A stretch of 64,000 nt of DNA from Siphonodentalium dalli (taxonomy: Eukaryota > Mollusca > Scaphopoda > Gadilida > Siphonodentaliidae). Location of the stretch: the NCBI GenBank assembly GCA_032622095.1, contig CP136062.1:14723710-14787709 (forward strand), written 5' to 3'. Positions within the stretch are counted from its first letter, which is position 1; the number at the start of each line of letters is the position of its first letter. A program made the position numbers and the translations under genes. The notes beneath the pieces were generated by a model. It ran no database searches and was not told the origin of the DNA. It was given only the letters and a program-made list of their open reading frames with translations. Shown piece after piece: positions 39,172-53,710 of the stretch.

Positions 39172-39731
39172 GTTCTCTCGACCAGTTTTCCTATTAAGCC
39201 TATAGTTTCTGACTTCGTTCTCTCGACCAGTTTTCATATTAAGCCTATAGTTTCTGACTTCTATCTCTCGACCAGTTTTCCTATTAAGCCTATAGTTTCT
39301 GACTTCTATCTCTCGACCAGTTTTCATATTAAGCCTATAGTTTCTGACTTCGATCTCTCGACCAGTTTTCCTATTAAGCCTATAGTTTCTGACTTCGTTC
39401 TCTCGACCAGTTTTCCTATTAAGCCTATAGTTTCTGACTTCGATCTCTCGACCAGTTTTCCTATTAAGCCTATAGTTTCTGACTTCGTTCTCTCGACCAG
39501 TTTTCCTATTAAGCCTATAGTTTCTGACTTCGATCTCTCGACCAGTTTTCATATTAAGCCTATAGTTTCTGACTTCGTTCTCTCGACCAGTTTTCATATT
39601 AAGCCTATAGTTTCTGACTTCGATCTCTCGACCAGTTTTCCTATTAAGCCTATAGTTTCTGACTTCGTTCTCTCGACCAGTTTTCCTATTAAGCCTATAG
39701 TTTCTGACTTCGTTCTCTCGACCAGTTTTCC
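39172..39731. repeat. Junction stretch between the two copies of segment X
   Basis: Ordinary 45-bp monomers (HV PV HY PY HD PV PD and so on) that match neither the right flank of segment X copy 2 nor the left flank of copy 1. It contains one PY-HD pair, also seen near 10.08, 20.60, 28.74 and 46.33 kb. No gene. Confidence 0.78.
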
Positions 39732-39949
39732 TATTAAGCCTATAGTTTCTGACTTCGATCTCTCGACCAGTTTTCCTATTAAGCCTATAGTTTCTGACTT
39801 CGTTCTCTCGACCAGTTTTCCTATTAAGCCTATAGTTTCTGACTTCGTTCTCTCGACCAGTTTTCCTATTAAGCCTATAGTTTCTGACTTCGATCTCTCG
39901 ACCAGTTTTCCTATTAAGCCTATAGTTTATGACTTCGTTCTCTCGACCA

Positions 39950-40009
39950 GTTTTCCTATTAAGCCTATAGTTTCTGACTTCGTTCTCTCGTAGTTCGATC
40001 TCTCGACCA
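39950..40009. repeat. 60-bp monomer (15-bp TAG insertion)
   Basis: TAG at 39991-39993. It is the left landmark of segment X copy 2 and corresponds to 21961-22020; the five monomers ending with it match the other copy and the match is lost further left. Confidence 0.95.
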
Positions 40010-40054
40010 GTTTTCCTATTAAGCCTATAGTTTCTGACTTCGATCTCTCGACCA

Positions 40055-40146
40055 GTTTTCATATTAAGCCTATAGTTTCTGACTTCGTTCTCTCGACCAT
40101 GTTTTCCTATTAAGCCTATAGTTTCTGACTTCGTTCTCTCGACCAT
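40055..40146. repeat. Two consecutive 46-bp (+T) monomers
   Basis: Extra T at 40100 and 40146, 46 bp apart, so two adjacent 46-bp monomers. They are absent from segment X copy 1 and so arose or arrived after the duplication. Unlike the clusters at 7-8 kb and 18 kb, their background is C25 and T34, so they may be an independent event. Confidence 0.93.
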
Positions 40147-43071
40147 GTTTTCCTATTAAGCCTATAGTTTCTGACTTCGATCTCTCGACCAGTTTTCCTA
40201 TTAAGCCTATAGTTTCTGACTTCGTTCTCTCGACCAGTTTTCCTATTAAGCCTATAGTTTCTGACTTCGTTCTCTCGACCAGTTTTCATATTAAGCCTAT
40301 AGTTTCTGACTTCGATCTCTCGACCAGTTTTCCTATTAAGCCTATAGTTTCTGACTTCGTTCTCTCGACCAGTTTTCCTATTAAGCCTATAGTTTCTGAC
40401 TTCGATCTCTCGACCAGTTTTCCTATTAAGCCTATAGTTTCTGACTTCGATCGCTCGACCAGTTTTCATATTAAGCCTATAGTTTCTGACTTCGTTCTCT
40501 CGACCAGTTTTCCTATTAAGCCTATAGTTTCTGACTTCGTTCTCTCGACCAGTTTTCATATTAAGCCTATAGTTTCTGACTTCGATCTCTCGACCAGTTT
40601 TCCTATTAAGCCTATAGTTTCTGACTTCGTTCTCTCGACCAGTTTTCCTATTAAGCCTATAGTTTCTGACTTCGATCTCTCGACCAGTTTTCCTATTAAG
40701 CCTATAGTTTCTGACTTCGTTCTCTCGACCAGTTTTCCTATTAAGCCTATAGTTTCTGACTTCGATCTCTCGACCAGTTTTCCTATTAAGCCTATAGTTT
40801 CTGACTTCGTTCTCTCGACCAGTTTTCCTATTAAGCCTATAGTTTCTGACTTCGATCTCTCGACCAGTTTTCCTATTAAGCCTATAGTTTCTGACTTCGT
40901 TCTCTCGACCAGTTTTCCTATTAAGCCTATAGTTTCTGACTTCGTTCTCTCGACCAGTTTTCCTATTAAGCCTATAGTTTCTGACTTCGTTCTCTCGACC
41001 AGTTTTCCTATTAAGCCTATAGTTTCTGACTTCGATCTCTCGACCAGTTTTCCTATTAAGCCTATAGTTTCTGACTTCGTTCTCTCGACCAGTTTTCATA
41101 TTAAGCCTATAGTTTCTGACTTCGATCTCTCGACCAGTTTTCCTATTAAGCCGATAGTTTCTGACTTCGTTCTCTCGACCAGTTTTCATATTAAGCCTAT
41201 AGTTTCTGACTTCGATCTCTCGACCAGTTTTCATATTAAGCCTATAGTTTCTGACTTCGTTCTCTCGACCAGTTTTCATATTAAGCCTATAGTTTCTGAC
41301 TTCGATCGCTCGACCAGTTTTCCTATTAAGCCTATAGTTTCTGACTTCGATCTCTCGACCAGTTTTCCTATTAAGCCTATAGTTTCTGACTTCGTTCTCT
41401 CGACCAGTTTTCCTATTAAGCCTATAGTTTCTGACTTCGATCTCTCGACCAGTTTTCATATTAAGCCTATAGTTTCTGACTTCGTTCTCTCGACCAGTTT
41501 TCCTATTAAGCCTATAGTTTCTGACTTCGTTCTCTCGACCAGTTTTCCTATTAAGCCTATAGTTTCTGACTTCGATCTCTCGACCAGTTTTCATATTAAG
41601 CCTATAGTTTCTGACTTCGTTCTCTCGACCAGTTTTCCTATTAAGCCTATAGTTTCTGACTTCGTTCTCTCGACCAGTTTTCCTATTAAGCCTATAGTTT
41701 CTGACTTCGATCTCTCGACCAGTTTTCATATTAAGCCTATAGTTTCTGACTTCGTTCTCTCGACCAGTTTTCCTATTAAGCCTATAGTTTCTGACTTCGT
41801 TCTCTCGACCAGTTTTCCTATTAAGCCTATAGTTTCTGACTTCGTTCTCTCGACCAGTTTTCCTATTAAGCCTATAGTTTCTGACTTCGATCTCTCGACC
41901 AGTTTTCATATTAAGCCTATAGTTTCTGACTTCGTTCTCTCGACCAGTTTTCCTATTAAGCCTATAGTTTCTGACTTCGATCGCTCGACCAGTTTTCATA
42001 TTAAGCCTATAGTTTCTGACTTCGTTCTCTCGACCAGTTTTCCTATTAAGCCTATAGTTTCTGACTTCGTTCTCTCGACCAGTTTTCCTATTAAGCCTAT
42101 AGTTTCTGACTTCGTTCTCTCGACCAGTTTTCCTATTAAGCCTATAGTTTCTGACTTCGTTCTCTCGACCAGTTTTCATATTAAGCCTATAGTTTCTGAC
42201 TTCGTTCTCTCGACCAGTTTTCATATTAAGCCTATAGTTTCTGACTTCGTTCTCTCGACCAGTTTTCCTATTAAGCCTATAGTTTCTGACTTCGATCTCT
42301 CGACCAGTTTTCCTATTAAGCCTATAGTTTCTGACTTCGTTCTCTCGACCAGTTTTCCTATTAAGCCTATAGTTTCTGACTTCGTTCTCTCGACCAGTTT
42401 TCATATTAAGCCTATAGTTTCTGACTTCGTTCTCTCGACCAGTTTTCCTATTAAGCCTATAGTTTCTGACTTCGATCTCTCGACCAGTTTTCCTATTAAG
42501 CCTATAGTTTCTGACTTCGTTCTCTCGACCAGTTTTCCTATTAAGCCTATAGTTTCTGACTTCGTTCTCTCGACCAGTTTTCCTATTAAGCCTATAGTTT
42601 CTGACTTCGTTCTCTCGACCAGTTTTCCTATTAAGCCTATAGTTTCTGACTTCGATCTCTCGACCAGTTTTCATATTAAGCCTATAGTTTCTGACTTCGT
42701 TCTCTCGACCAGTTTTCCTATTAAGCCTATAGTTTCTGACTTCGTTCTCTCGACCAGTTTTCATATTAAGCCTATAGTTTCTGACTTCGATCTCTCGACC
42801 AGTTTTCCTATTAAGCCTATAGTTTCTGACTTCGTTCTCTCGACCAGTTTTCCTATTAAGCCTATAGTTTCTGACTTCGTTCTCTCGACCAGTTTTCATA
42901 TTAAGCCTATAGTTTCTGACTTCGATCTCTCGACCAGTTTTCCTATTAAGCCTATAGTTTCTGACTTCGTTCTCTCGACCAGTTTTCCTATTAAGCCTAT
43001 AGTTTCTGACTTCGTTCTCTCGACCAGTTTTCATATTAAGCCTATAGTTTCTGACTTCGTTCTCTCGACCA

Positions 43072-44811
43072 GTTTTCATATTAAGCCTATAGTTTCTGAC
43101 TTCGTTCTCTCGTAGTTCGATCTCTCGACCAGTTTTCCTATTAAGCCTATAGTTTCTGACTTCGTTCTCTCGACCAGTTTTCATATTAAGCCTATAGTTT
43201 CTGACTTCGATCTCTCGACCAGTTTTCCTATTAAGCCTATAGTTTCTGACTTCGTTCTCTCGACCAGTTTTCCTATTAAGCCTATAGTTTCTGACTTCGT
43301 TCTCTCGACCAGTTTTCATATTAAGCCTATAGTTTCTGACTTCGTTCTCTCGACCAGTTTTCATATTAAGCCTATAGTTTCTGACTTCGTTCTCTCGTAG
43401 TTCGATCTCTCGACCAGTTTTCCTATTAAGCCTATAGTTTCTGACTTCGTTCTCTCGACCAGTTTTCATATTAAGCCTATAGTTTCTGACTTCGATCTCT
43501 CGACCAGTTTTCATATTAAGCCTATAGTTTCTGACTTCGTTCTCTCGACCAGTTTTCCTATTAAGCCTATAGTTTCTGACTTCGTTCTCTCGACCAGTTT
43601 TCATATTAAGCCTATAGTTTCTGACTTCGTTCTCTCGACCAGTTTTCATATTAAGCCTATAGTTTCTGACTTCGATCTCTCGACCAGTTTTCATATTAAG
43701 CCTATAGTTTCTGACTTCGTTCTCTCGACCAGTTTTCATATTAAGCCTATAGTTTCTGACTTCGTTCTCTCGTAGTTCGATCTCTCGACCAGTTTTCCTA
43801 TTAAGCCTATAGTTTCTGACTTCGTTCTCTCGACCAGTTTTCATATTAAGCCTATAGTTTCTGACTTCGTTCTCTCGACCAGTTTTCCTATTAAGCCTAT
43901 AGTTTCTGACTTCGTTCTCTCGACCAGTTTTCCTATTAAGCCTATAGTTTCTGACTTCGTTCTCTCGACCAGTTTTCCTATTAAGCCTATAGTTTCTGAC
44001 TTCGTTCTCTCGACCAGTTTTCCTATTAAGCCTATAGTTTCTGACTTCGATCTCTCGACCAGTTTTCCTATTAAGCCTATAGTTTCTGACTTCGTTCTCT
44101 CGACCAGTTTTCCTATTAAGCCTATAGTTTCTGACTTCGATCGCTCGACCAGTTTTCCTATTAAGCCTATAGTTTCTGACTTCGATCGCTCGACCAGTTT
44201 TCCTATTAAGCCTATAGTTTCTGACTTCGTTCTCTCGACCAGTTTTCCTATTAAGCCTATAGTTTCTGACTTCGATCTCTCGACCAGTTTTCCTATTAAG
44301 CCTATAGTTTCTGACTTCGTTCTCTCGACCAGTTTTCCTATTAAGCCTATAGTTTCTGACTTCGTTCTCTCGACCAGTTTTCATATTAAGCCTATAGTTT
44401 CTGACTTCGATCGCTCGACCAGTTTTCCTATTAAGCCTATAGTTTCTGACTTCGTTCTCTCGACCAGTTTTCCTATTAAGCCTATAGTTTCTGACTTCGT
44501 TCTCTCGACCAGTTTTCCTATTAAGCCTATAGTTTCTGACTTCGTTCTCTCGACCAGTTTTCATATTAAGCCTATAGTTTCTGACTTCGTTCTCTCGACC
44601 AGTTTTCCTATTAAGCCTATAGTTTCTGACTTCGATCTCTCGACCAGTTTTCCTATTAAGCCTATAGTTTCTGACTTCGTTCTCTCGACCAGTTTTCCTA
44701 TTAAGCCTATAGTTTCTGACTTCGTTCTCTCGTAGTTCGATCTCTCGACCAGTTTTCCTATTAAGCCTATAGTTTCTGACTTCGTTCTCTCGTAGTTCGA
44801 TCTCTCGACCA
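43072..44811. repeat. Cluster of five 60-bp monomers, copy 2
   Basis: 60-bp monomers at 43072-43131, 43357-43416, 43732-43791, 44692-44751 and 44752-44811 (TAG at 43113, 43398, 43773, 44733, 44793). Every spacing equals that of 25306-27045. Confidence 0.95.
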
Positions 44812-47800
44812 GTTTTCCTATTAAGCCTATAGTTTCTGACTTCGTTCTCTCGACCAGTTTTCATATTAAGCCTATAGTTTCTGACTTCGTTCTCTCGACC
44901 AGTTTTCCTATTAAGCCTATAGTTTCTGACTTCGTTCTCTCGACCAGTTTTCATATTAAGCCTATAGTTTCTGACTTCGATCGCTCGACCAGTTTTCCTA
45001 TTAAGCCTATAGTTTATGACTTCGATCGCTCGACCAGTTTTCCTATTAAGCCTATAGTTTCTGACTTCGTTCTCTCGACCAGTTTTCATATTAAGCCTAT
45101 AGTTTCTGACTTCGATCTCTCGACCAGTTTTCCTATTAAGCCTATAGTTTCTGACTTCGTTCTCTCGACCAGTTTTCCTATTAAGCCTATAGTTTCTGAC
45201 TTCGTTCTCTCGACCAGTTTTCCTATTAAGCCTATAGTTTCTGACTTCGATCTCTCGACCAGTTTTCCTATTAAGCCTATAGTTTCTGACTTCGTTCTCT
45301 CGACCAGTTTTCTTATTAAGCCTATAGTTTCTGACTTCGTTCTCTCGACCAGTTTTCCTATTAAGCCTATAGTTTCTGACTTCGTTCTCTCGACCAGTTT
45401 TCCTATTAAGCCTATAGTTTCTGACTTCGATCTCTCGACCAGTTTTCATATTAAGCCTATAGTTTCTGACTTCGTTCTCTCGACCAGTTTTCCTATTAAG
45501 CCTATAGTTTCTGACTTCGTTCTCTCGACCAGTTTTCCTATTAAGCCTATAGTTTCTGACTTCGTTCTCTCGACCAGTTTTCCTATTAAGCCTATAGTTT
45601 CTGACTTCGTTCTCTCGACCAGTTTTCCTATTAAGCCTATAGTTTCTGACTTCGATCTCTCGACCAGTTTTCCTATTAAGCCTATAGTTTCTGACTTCGT
45701 TCTCTCGACCAGTTTTCATATTAAGCCTATAGTTTCTGACTTCGATCTCTCGACCAGTTTTCATATTAAGCCTATAGTTTCTGACTTCGTTCTCTCGACC
45801 AGTTTTCCTATTAAGCCTATAGTTTCTGACTTCGTTCTCTCGACCAGTTTTCCTATTAAGCCTATAGTTTCTGACTTCGTTCTCTCGACCAGTTTTCCTA
45901 TTAAGCCTATAGTTTCTGACTTCGATCGCTCGACCAGTTTTCCTATTAAGCCTATAGTTTCTGACTTCGTTCTCTCGACCAGTTTTCCTATTAAGCCTAT
46001 AGTTTCTGACTTCGTTCTCTCGACCAGTTTTCATATTAAGCCTATAGTTTCTGACTTCGATCTCTCGACCAGTTTTCCTATTAAGCCTATAGTTTCTGAC
46101 TTCGATCTCTCGACCAGTTTTCCTATTAAGCCTATAGTTTCTGACTTCGTTCTCTCGACCAGTTTTCCTATTAAGCCTATAGTTTCTGACTTCGTTCTCT
46201 CGACCAGTTTTCCTATTAAGCCTATAGTTTCTGACTTCGATCTCTCGACCAGTTTTCCTATTAAGCCTATAGTTTCTGACTTCGATCTCTCGACCAGTTT
46301 TCCTATTAAGCCTATAGTTTCTGACTTCTATCTCTCGACCAGTTTTCATATTAAGCCTATAGTTTCTGACTTCGATCTCTCGACCAGTTTTCATATTAAG
46401 CCTATAGTTTCTGACTTCGTTCTCTCGACCAGTTTTCCTATTAAGCCTATAGTTTCTGACTTCGTTCTCTCGACCAGTTTTCATATTAAGCCTATAGTTT
46501 CTGACGTCGTTCTCTCGACCAGTTTTCCTATTAAGCCTATAGTTTCTGACTTCGTTCTCTCGACCAGTTTTCCTATTAAGCCTATAGTTTCTGACTTCGT
46601 TCTCTCGACCAGTTTTCCTATTAAGCCTATAGTTTCTGACTTCGATCTCTCGACCAGTTTTCCTATTAAGCCTATAGTTTCTGACTTCGTTCTCTCGACC
46701 AGTTTTCATATTAAGCCTATAGTTTCTGACTTCGATCGCTCGACCAGTTTTCCTATTAAGCCTATAGTTTCTGACTTCGATCGCTCGACCAGTTTTCCTA
46801 TTAAGCCTATAGTTTCTGACTTCGTTCTCTCGACCAGTTTTCCTATTAAGCCTATAGTTTCTGACTTCGATCTCTCGACCAGTTTTCATATTAAGCCTAT
46901 AGTTTCTGACTTCGTTCTCTCGACCAGTTTTCCTATTAAGCCTATAGTTTCTGACTTCGTTCTCTCGACCAGTTTTCCTATTAAGCCTATAGTTTCTGAC
47001 TTCGTTCTCTCGACCAGTTTTCCTATTAAGCCTATAGTTTCTGACTTCGATCTCTCGACCAGTTTTCCTATTAAGCCTATAGTTTCTGACTTCGTTCTCT
47101 CGACCAGTTTTCATATTAAGCCTATAGTTTCTGACTTCGATCTCTCGACCAGTTTTCCTATTAAGCCTATAGTTTCTGACTTCGTTCTCTCGACCAGTTT
47201 TCCTATTAAGCCTATAGTTTCTGACTTCGATCTCTCGACCAGTTTTCCTATTAAGCCTATAGTTTCTGACTTCGTTCTCTCGACCAGTTTTCCTATTAAG
47301 CCTATAGTTTCTGACTTCGTTCTCTCGACCAGTTTTCCTATTAAGCCTATAGTTTCTGACTTCGTTCTCTCGACCAGTTTTCCTATTAAGCCTATAGTTT
47401 CTGACTTCGATCTCTCGACCAGTTTTCATATTAAGCCTATAGTTTATGACTTCGTTCTCTCGACCAGTTTTCATATTAAGCCTATAGTTTATGACTTCGT
47501 TCTCTCGACCAGTTTTCCTATTAAGCCTATAGTTTCTGACTTCGTTCTCTCGACCAGTTTTCATATTAAGCCTATAGTTTCTGACTTCGATCGCTCGACC
47601 AGTTTTCCTATTAAGCCTATAGTTTATGACTTCGATCGCTCGACCAGTTTTCCTATTAAGCCTATAGTTTCTGACTTCGTTCTCTCGACCAGTTTTCATA
47701 TTAAGCCTATAGTTTCTGACTTCGATCTCTCGACCAGTTTTCCTATTAAGCCTATAGTTTCTGACTTCGTTCTCTCGACCAGTTTTCCTATTAAGCCTAT

Positions 47801-50301
47801 AGTTTCTGACTTCGTTCTCTCGACCAGTTTTCCTATTAAGCCTATAGTTTCTGACTTCGATCTCTCGACCAGTTTTCCTATTAAGCCTATAGTTTCTGAC
47901 TTCGTTCTCTCGACCAGTTTTCCTATTAAGCCTATAGTTTCTGACTTCGTTCTCTCGACCAGTTTTCCTATTAAGCCTATAGTTTCTGACTTCGTTCTCT
48001 CGACCAGTTTTCCTATTAAGCCTATAGTTTCTGACTTCGATCTCTCGACCAGTTTTCATATTAAGCCTATAGTTTCTGACTTCGTTCTCTCGACCAGTTT
48101 TCCTATTAAGCCTATAGTTTCTGACTTCGTTCTCTCGACCAGTTTTCCTATTAAGCCTATAGTTTCTGACTTCGTTCTCTCGACCAGTTTTCCTATTAAG
48201 CCTATAGTTTCTGACTTCGTTCTCTCGACCAGTTTTCCTATTAAGCCTATAGTTTCTGACTTCGATCTCTCGACCAGTTTTCCTATTAAGCCTATAGTTT
48301 CTGACTTCGTTCTCTCGACCAGTTTTCATATTAAGCCTATAGTTTCTGACTTCGATCTCTCGACCAGTTTTCATATTAAGCCTATAGTTTCTGACTTCGT
48401 TCTCTCGACCAGTTTTCCTATTAAGCCTATAGTTTCTGACTTCGTTCTCTCGACCAGTTTTCCTATTAAGCCTATAGTTTCTGACTTCGTTCTCTCGACC
48501 AGTTTTCCTATTAAGCCTATAGTTTCTGACTTCGATCGCTCGACCAGTTTTCCTATTAAGCCTATAGTTTCTGACTTCGTTCTCTCGACCAGTTTTCCTA
48601 TTAAGCCTATAGTTTCTGACTTCGTTCTCTCGACCAGTTTTCATATTAAGCCTATAGTTTCTGACTTCGATCTCTCGACCAGTTTTCCTATTAAGCCTAT
48701 AGTTTCTGACTTCGTTCTCTCGACCAGTTTTCCTATTAAGCCTATAGTTTCTGACTTCGATCTCTCGACCAGTTTTCATATTAAGCCTATAGTTTCTGAC
48801 TTCGATCTCTCGACCAGTTTTCCTATTAAGCCTATAGTTTCTGACTTCGTTCTCTCGACCAGTTTTCATATTAAGCCTATAGTTTCTGACTTCGATCTCT
48901 CGACCAGTTTTCATATTAAGCCTATAGTTTCTGACTTCGTTCTCTCGACCAGTTTTCATATTAAGCCTATAGTTTCTGACTTCGATCTCTCGACCAGTTT
49001 TCATATTAAGCCTATAGTTTCTGACTTCGATCTCTCGACCAGTTTTCCTATTAAGCCTATAGTTTCTGACTTCGTTCTCTCGACCAGTTTTCATATTAAG
49101 CCTATAGTTTCTGACTTCGTTCTCTCGACCAGTTTTCATATTAAGCCTATAGTTTCTGACTTCGTTCTCTCGACCAGTTTTCATATTAAGCCTATAGTTT
49201 CTGACTTCGTTCTCTCGACCAGTTTTCCTATTAAGCCTATAGTTTCTGACTTCGTTCTCTCGACCAGTTTTCCTATTAAGCCTATAGTTTCTGACTTCGA
49301 TCTCTCGACCAGTTTTCATATTAAGCCTATAGTTTCTGACTTCGTTCTCTCGACCAGTTTTCCTATTAAGCCTATAGTTTCTGACTTCGATCTCTCGACC
49401 AGTTTTCCTATTAAGCCTATAGTTTCTGACTTCGTTCTCTCGACCAGTTTTCATATTAAGCCTATAGTTTCTGACTTCGTTCTCTCGACCAGTTTTCCTA
49501 TTAAGCCTATAGTTTCTGACTTCGTTCTCTCGACCAGTTTTCCTATTAAGCCTATAGTTTCTGACTTCGTTCTCTCGACCAGTTTTCCTATTAAGCCTAT
49601 AGTTTCTGACTTCGTTCTCTCGACCAGTTTTCATATTAAGCCTATAGTTTCTGACTTCGATCTCTCGACCAGTTTTCCTATTAAGCCTATAGTTTCTGAC
49701 TTCGTTCTCTCGACCAGTTTTCATATTAAGCCTATAGTTTCTGACTTCGATCTCTCGACCAGTTTTCCTATTAAGCCTATAGTTTCTGACTTCGTTCTCT
49801 CGACCAGTTTTCATATTAAGCCTATAGTTTCTGACTTCGTTCTCTCGACCAGTTTTCCTATTAAGCCTATAGTTTCTGACTTCGTTCTCTCGACCAGTTT
49901 TCCTATTAAGCCTATAGTTTCTGACTTCGATCTCTCGACCAGTTTTCCTATTAAGCCTATAGTTTCTGACTTCGATCGCTCGACCAGTTTTCCTATTAAG
50001 CCTATAGTTTCTGACTTCGATCTCTCGACCAGTTTTCCTATTAAGCCTATAGTTTCTGACTTCGTTCTCTCGACCAGTTTTCATATTAAGCCTATAGTTT
50101 CTGACTTCGTTCTCTCGACCAGTTTTCCTATTAAGCCTATAGTTTCTGACTTCGTTCTCTCGACCAGTTTTCCTATTAAGCCTATAGTTTCTGACTTCGT
50201 TCTCTCGACCAGTTTTCCTATTAAGCCTATAGTTTCTGACTTCGTTCTCTCGACCAGTTTTCCTATTAAGCCTATAGTTTCTGACTTCGATCTCTCGACC
50301 A

Positions 50302-50335
50302 TTGCCTATAGTTTCTGACTTCGTTCTCTCGACCA
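50302..50335. repeat. 34-bp truncated monomer
   Basis: Same 11-bp loss as 1951-1984 and 32221-32254, resuming TTGCCTATAG after ACCA. Offset to 32221 is 18081 bp, and both flanks match that locus. Confidence 0.95.
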
Positions 50336-53300
50336 GTTTTCCTATTAAGCCTATAGTTTCTGACTTCGTTCTCTCGACCAGTTTTCCTATTAAGCCTATA
50401 GTTTCTGACTTCGATCTCTCGACCAGTTTTCCTATTAAGCCTATAGTTTCTGACTTCGTTCTCTCGACCAGTTTTCATATTAAGCCTATAGTTTCTGACT
50501 TCGATCGCTCGACCAGTTTTCCTATTAAGCCTATAGTTTCTGACTTCGATCTCTCGACCAGTTTTCCTATTAAGCCTATAGTTTCTGACTTCGTTCTCTC
50601 GACCAGTTTTCATATTAAGCCTATAGTTTCTGACTTCGTTCTCTCGACCAGTTTTCCTATTAAGCCTATAGTTTCTGACTTCGTTCTCTCGACCAGTTTT
50701 CCTATTAAGCCTATAGTTTCTGACTTCGATCGCTCGACCAGTTTTCCTATTAAGCCTATAGTTTCTGACTTCGTTCTCTCGACCAGTTTTCCTATTAAGC
50801 CTATAGTTTCTGACTTCGATCTCTCGACCAGTTTTCATATTAAGCCTATAGTTTCTGACTTCGTTCTCTCGACCAGTTTTCATATTAAGCCTATAGTTTC
50901 TGACTTCGATCTCTCGACCAGTTTTCATATTAAGCCTATAGTTTCTGACTTCGATCTCTCGACCAGTTTTCCTATTAAGCCTATAGTTTCTGACTTCGAT
51001 CTCTCGACCAGTTTTCATATTAAGCCTATAGTTTCTGACTTCGTTCTCTCGACCAGTTTTCCTATTAAGCCTATAGTTTCTGACTTCGATCTCTCGACCA
51101 GTTTTCATATTAAGCCTATAGTTTCTGACTTCGTTCTCTCGACCAGTTTTCATATTAAGCCTATAGTTTCTGACTTCGATCTCTCGACCAGTTTTCATAT
51201 TAAGCCTATAGTTTCTGACTTCGTTCTCTCGACCAGTTTTCATATTAAGCCTATAGTTTCTGACTTCGATCTCTCGACCAGTTTTCCTATTAAGCCTATA
51301 GTTTCTGACTTCGTTCTCTCGACCAGTTTTCATATTAAGCCTATAGTTTCTGACTTCGATCTCTCGACCAGTTTTCATATTAAGCCTATAGTTTCTGACT
51401 TCGTTCTCTCGACCAGTTTTCCTATTAAGCCTATAGTTTCTGACTTCGTTCTCTCGACCAGTTTTCATATTAAGCCTATAGTTTCTGACTTCGATCTCTC
51501 GACCAGTTTTCATATTAAGCCTATAGTTTCTGACTTCGTTCTCTCGACCAGTTTTCCTATTAAGCCTATAGTTTCTGACTTCGTTCTCTCGACCAGTTTT
51601 CCTATTAAGCCTATAGTTTCTGACTTCGTTCTCTCGACCAGTTTTCCTATTAAGCCTATAGTTTCTGACTTCGATCTCTCGACCAGTTTTCCTATTAAGC
51701 CTATAGTTTCTGACTTCGTTCTCTCGACCAGTTTTCCTATTAAGCCTATAGTTTCTGACTTCGTTCTCTCGACCAGTTTTCCTATTAAGCCTATAGTTTC
51801 TGACTTCGTTCTCTCGACCAGTTTTCCTATTAAGCCTATAGTTTCTGACTTCGTTCTCTCGACCAGTTTTCATATTAAGCCTATAGTTTCTGACTTCGAT
51901 CTCTCGACCAGTTTTCCTATTAAGCCTATAGTTTCTGACTTCGTTCTCTCGACCAGTTTTCCTATTAAGCCTATAGTTTCTGACTTCGTTCTCTCGACCA
52001 GTTTTCCTATTAAGCCTATAGTTTCTGACTTCGATCTCTCGACCAGTTTTCCTATTAAGCCTATAGTTTCTGACTTCGTTCTCTCGACCAGTTTTCCTAT
52101 TAAGCCTATAGTTTCTGACTTCGTTCTCTCGACCAGTTTTCCTATTAAGCCTATAGTTTCTGACTTCGATCGCTCGACCAGTTTTCCTATTAAGCCTATA
52201 GTTTCTGACTTCGTTCTCTCGACCAGTTTTCCTATTAAGCCGATAGTTTCTGACTTCGATCTCTCGACCAGTTTTCCTATTAAGCCTATAGTTTCTGACT
52301 TCGTTCTCTCGACCAGTTTTCCTATTAAGCCTATAGTTTCTGACTTCGTTCTCTCGACCAGTTTTCCTATTAAGCCTATAGTTTCTGACTTCGTTCTCTC
52401 GACCAGTTTTCCTATTAAGCCTATAGTTTCTGACTTCGATCTCTCGACCAGTTTTCATATTAAGCCTATAGTTTCTGACTTCGTTCTCTCGACCAGTTTT
52501 CCTATTAAGCCTATAGTTTCTGACTTCGTTCTCTCGACCAGTTTTCCTATTAAGCCTATAGTTTCTGACTTCGTTCTCTCGACCAGTTTTCCTATTAAGC
52601 CTATAGTTTCTGACTTCGTTCTCTCGACCAGTTTTCCTATTAAGCCTATAGTTTCTGACTTCGTTCTCTCGACCAGTTTTCATATTAAGCCTATAGTTTC
52701 TGACTTCGATCTCTCGACCAGTTTTCCTATTAAGCCTATAGTTTCTGACTTCGTTCTCTCGACCAGTTTTCCTATTAAGCCTATAGTTTCTGACTTCGTT
52801 CTCTCGACCAGTTTTCATATTAAGCCTATAGTTTCTGACTTCGTTCTCTCGACCAGTTTTCCTATTAAGCCTATAGTTTCTGACTTCGTTCTCTCGACCA
52901 GTTTTCCTATTAAGCCTATAGTTTCTGACTTCGTTCTCTCGACCAGTTTTCCTATTAAGCCTATAGTTTCTGACTTCGTTCTCTCGACCAGTTTTCCTAT
53001 TAAGCCTATAGTTTCTGACTTCGTTCTCTCGACCAGTTTTCATATTAAGCCTATAGTTTCTGACTTCGTTCTCTCGACCAGTTTTCATATTAAGCCTATA
53101 GTTTCTGACTTCGTTCTCTCGACCAGTTTTCCTATTAAGCCTATAGTTTCTGACTTCGTTCTCTCGACCAGTTTTCCTATTAAGCCTATAGTTTCTGACT
53201 TCGTTCTCTCGACCAGTTTTCCTATTAAGCCTATAGTTTCTGACTTCGTTCTCTCGACCAGTTTTCCTATTAAGCCTATAGTTTCTGACTTCGTTCTCTC

Positions 53301-53710
53301 GACCAGTTTTCATATTAAGCCTATAGTTTCTGACTTCGTTCTCTCGACCAGTTTTCATATTAAGCCTATAGTTTCTGACTTCGTTCTCTCGACCAGTTTT
53401 CCTATTAAGCCTATAGTTTCTGACTTCGTTCTCTCGACCAGTTTTCCTATTAAGCCTATAGTTTCTGACTTCGTTCTCTCGACCAGTTTTCCTATTAAGC
53501 CTATAGTTTCTGACTTCGATCTCTCGACCAGTTTTCCTATTAAGCCTATAGTTTCTGACTTCGTTCTCTCGACCAGTTTTCCTATTAAGCCTATAGTTTC
53601 TGACTTCGTTCTCTCGACCAGTTTTCCTATTAAGCCTATAGTTTCTGACTTCGTTCTCTCGACCAGTTTTCCTATTAAGCCTATAGTTTCTGACTTCGTT
53701 CTCTCGACCA

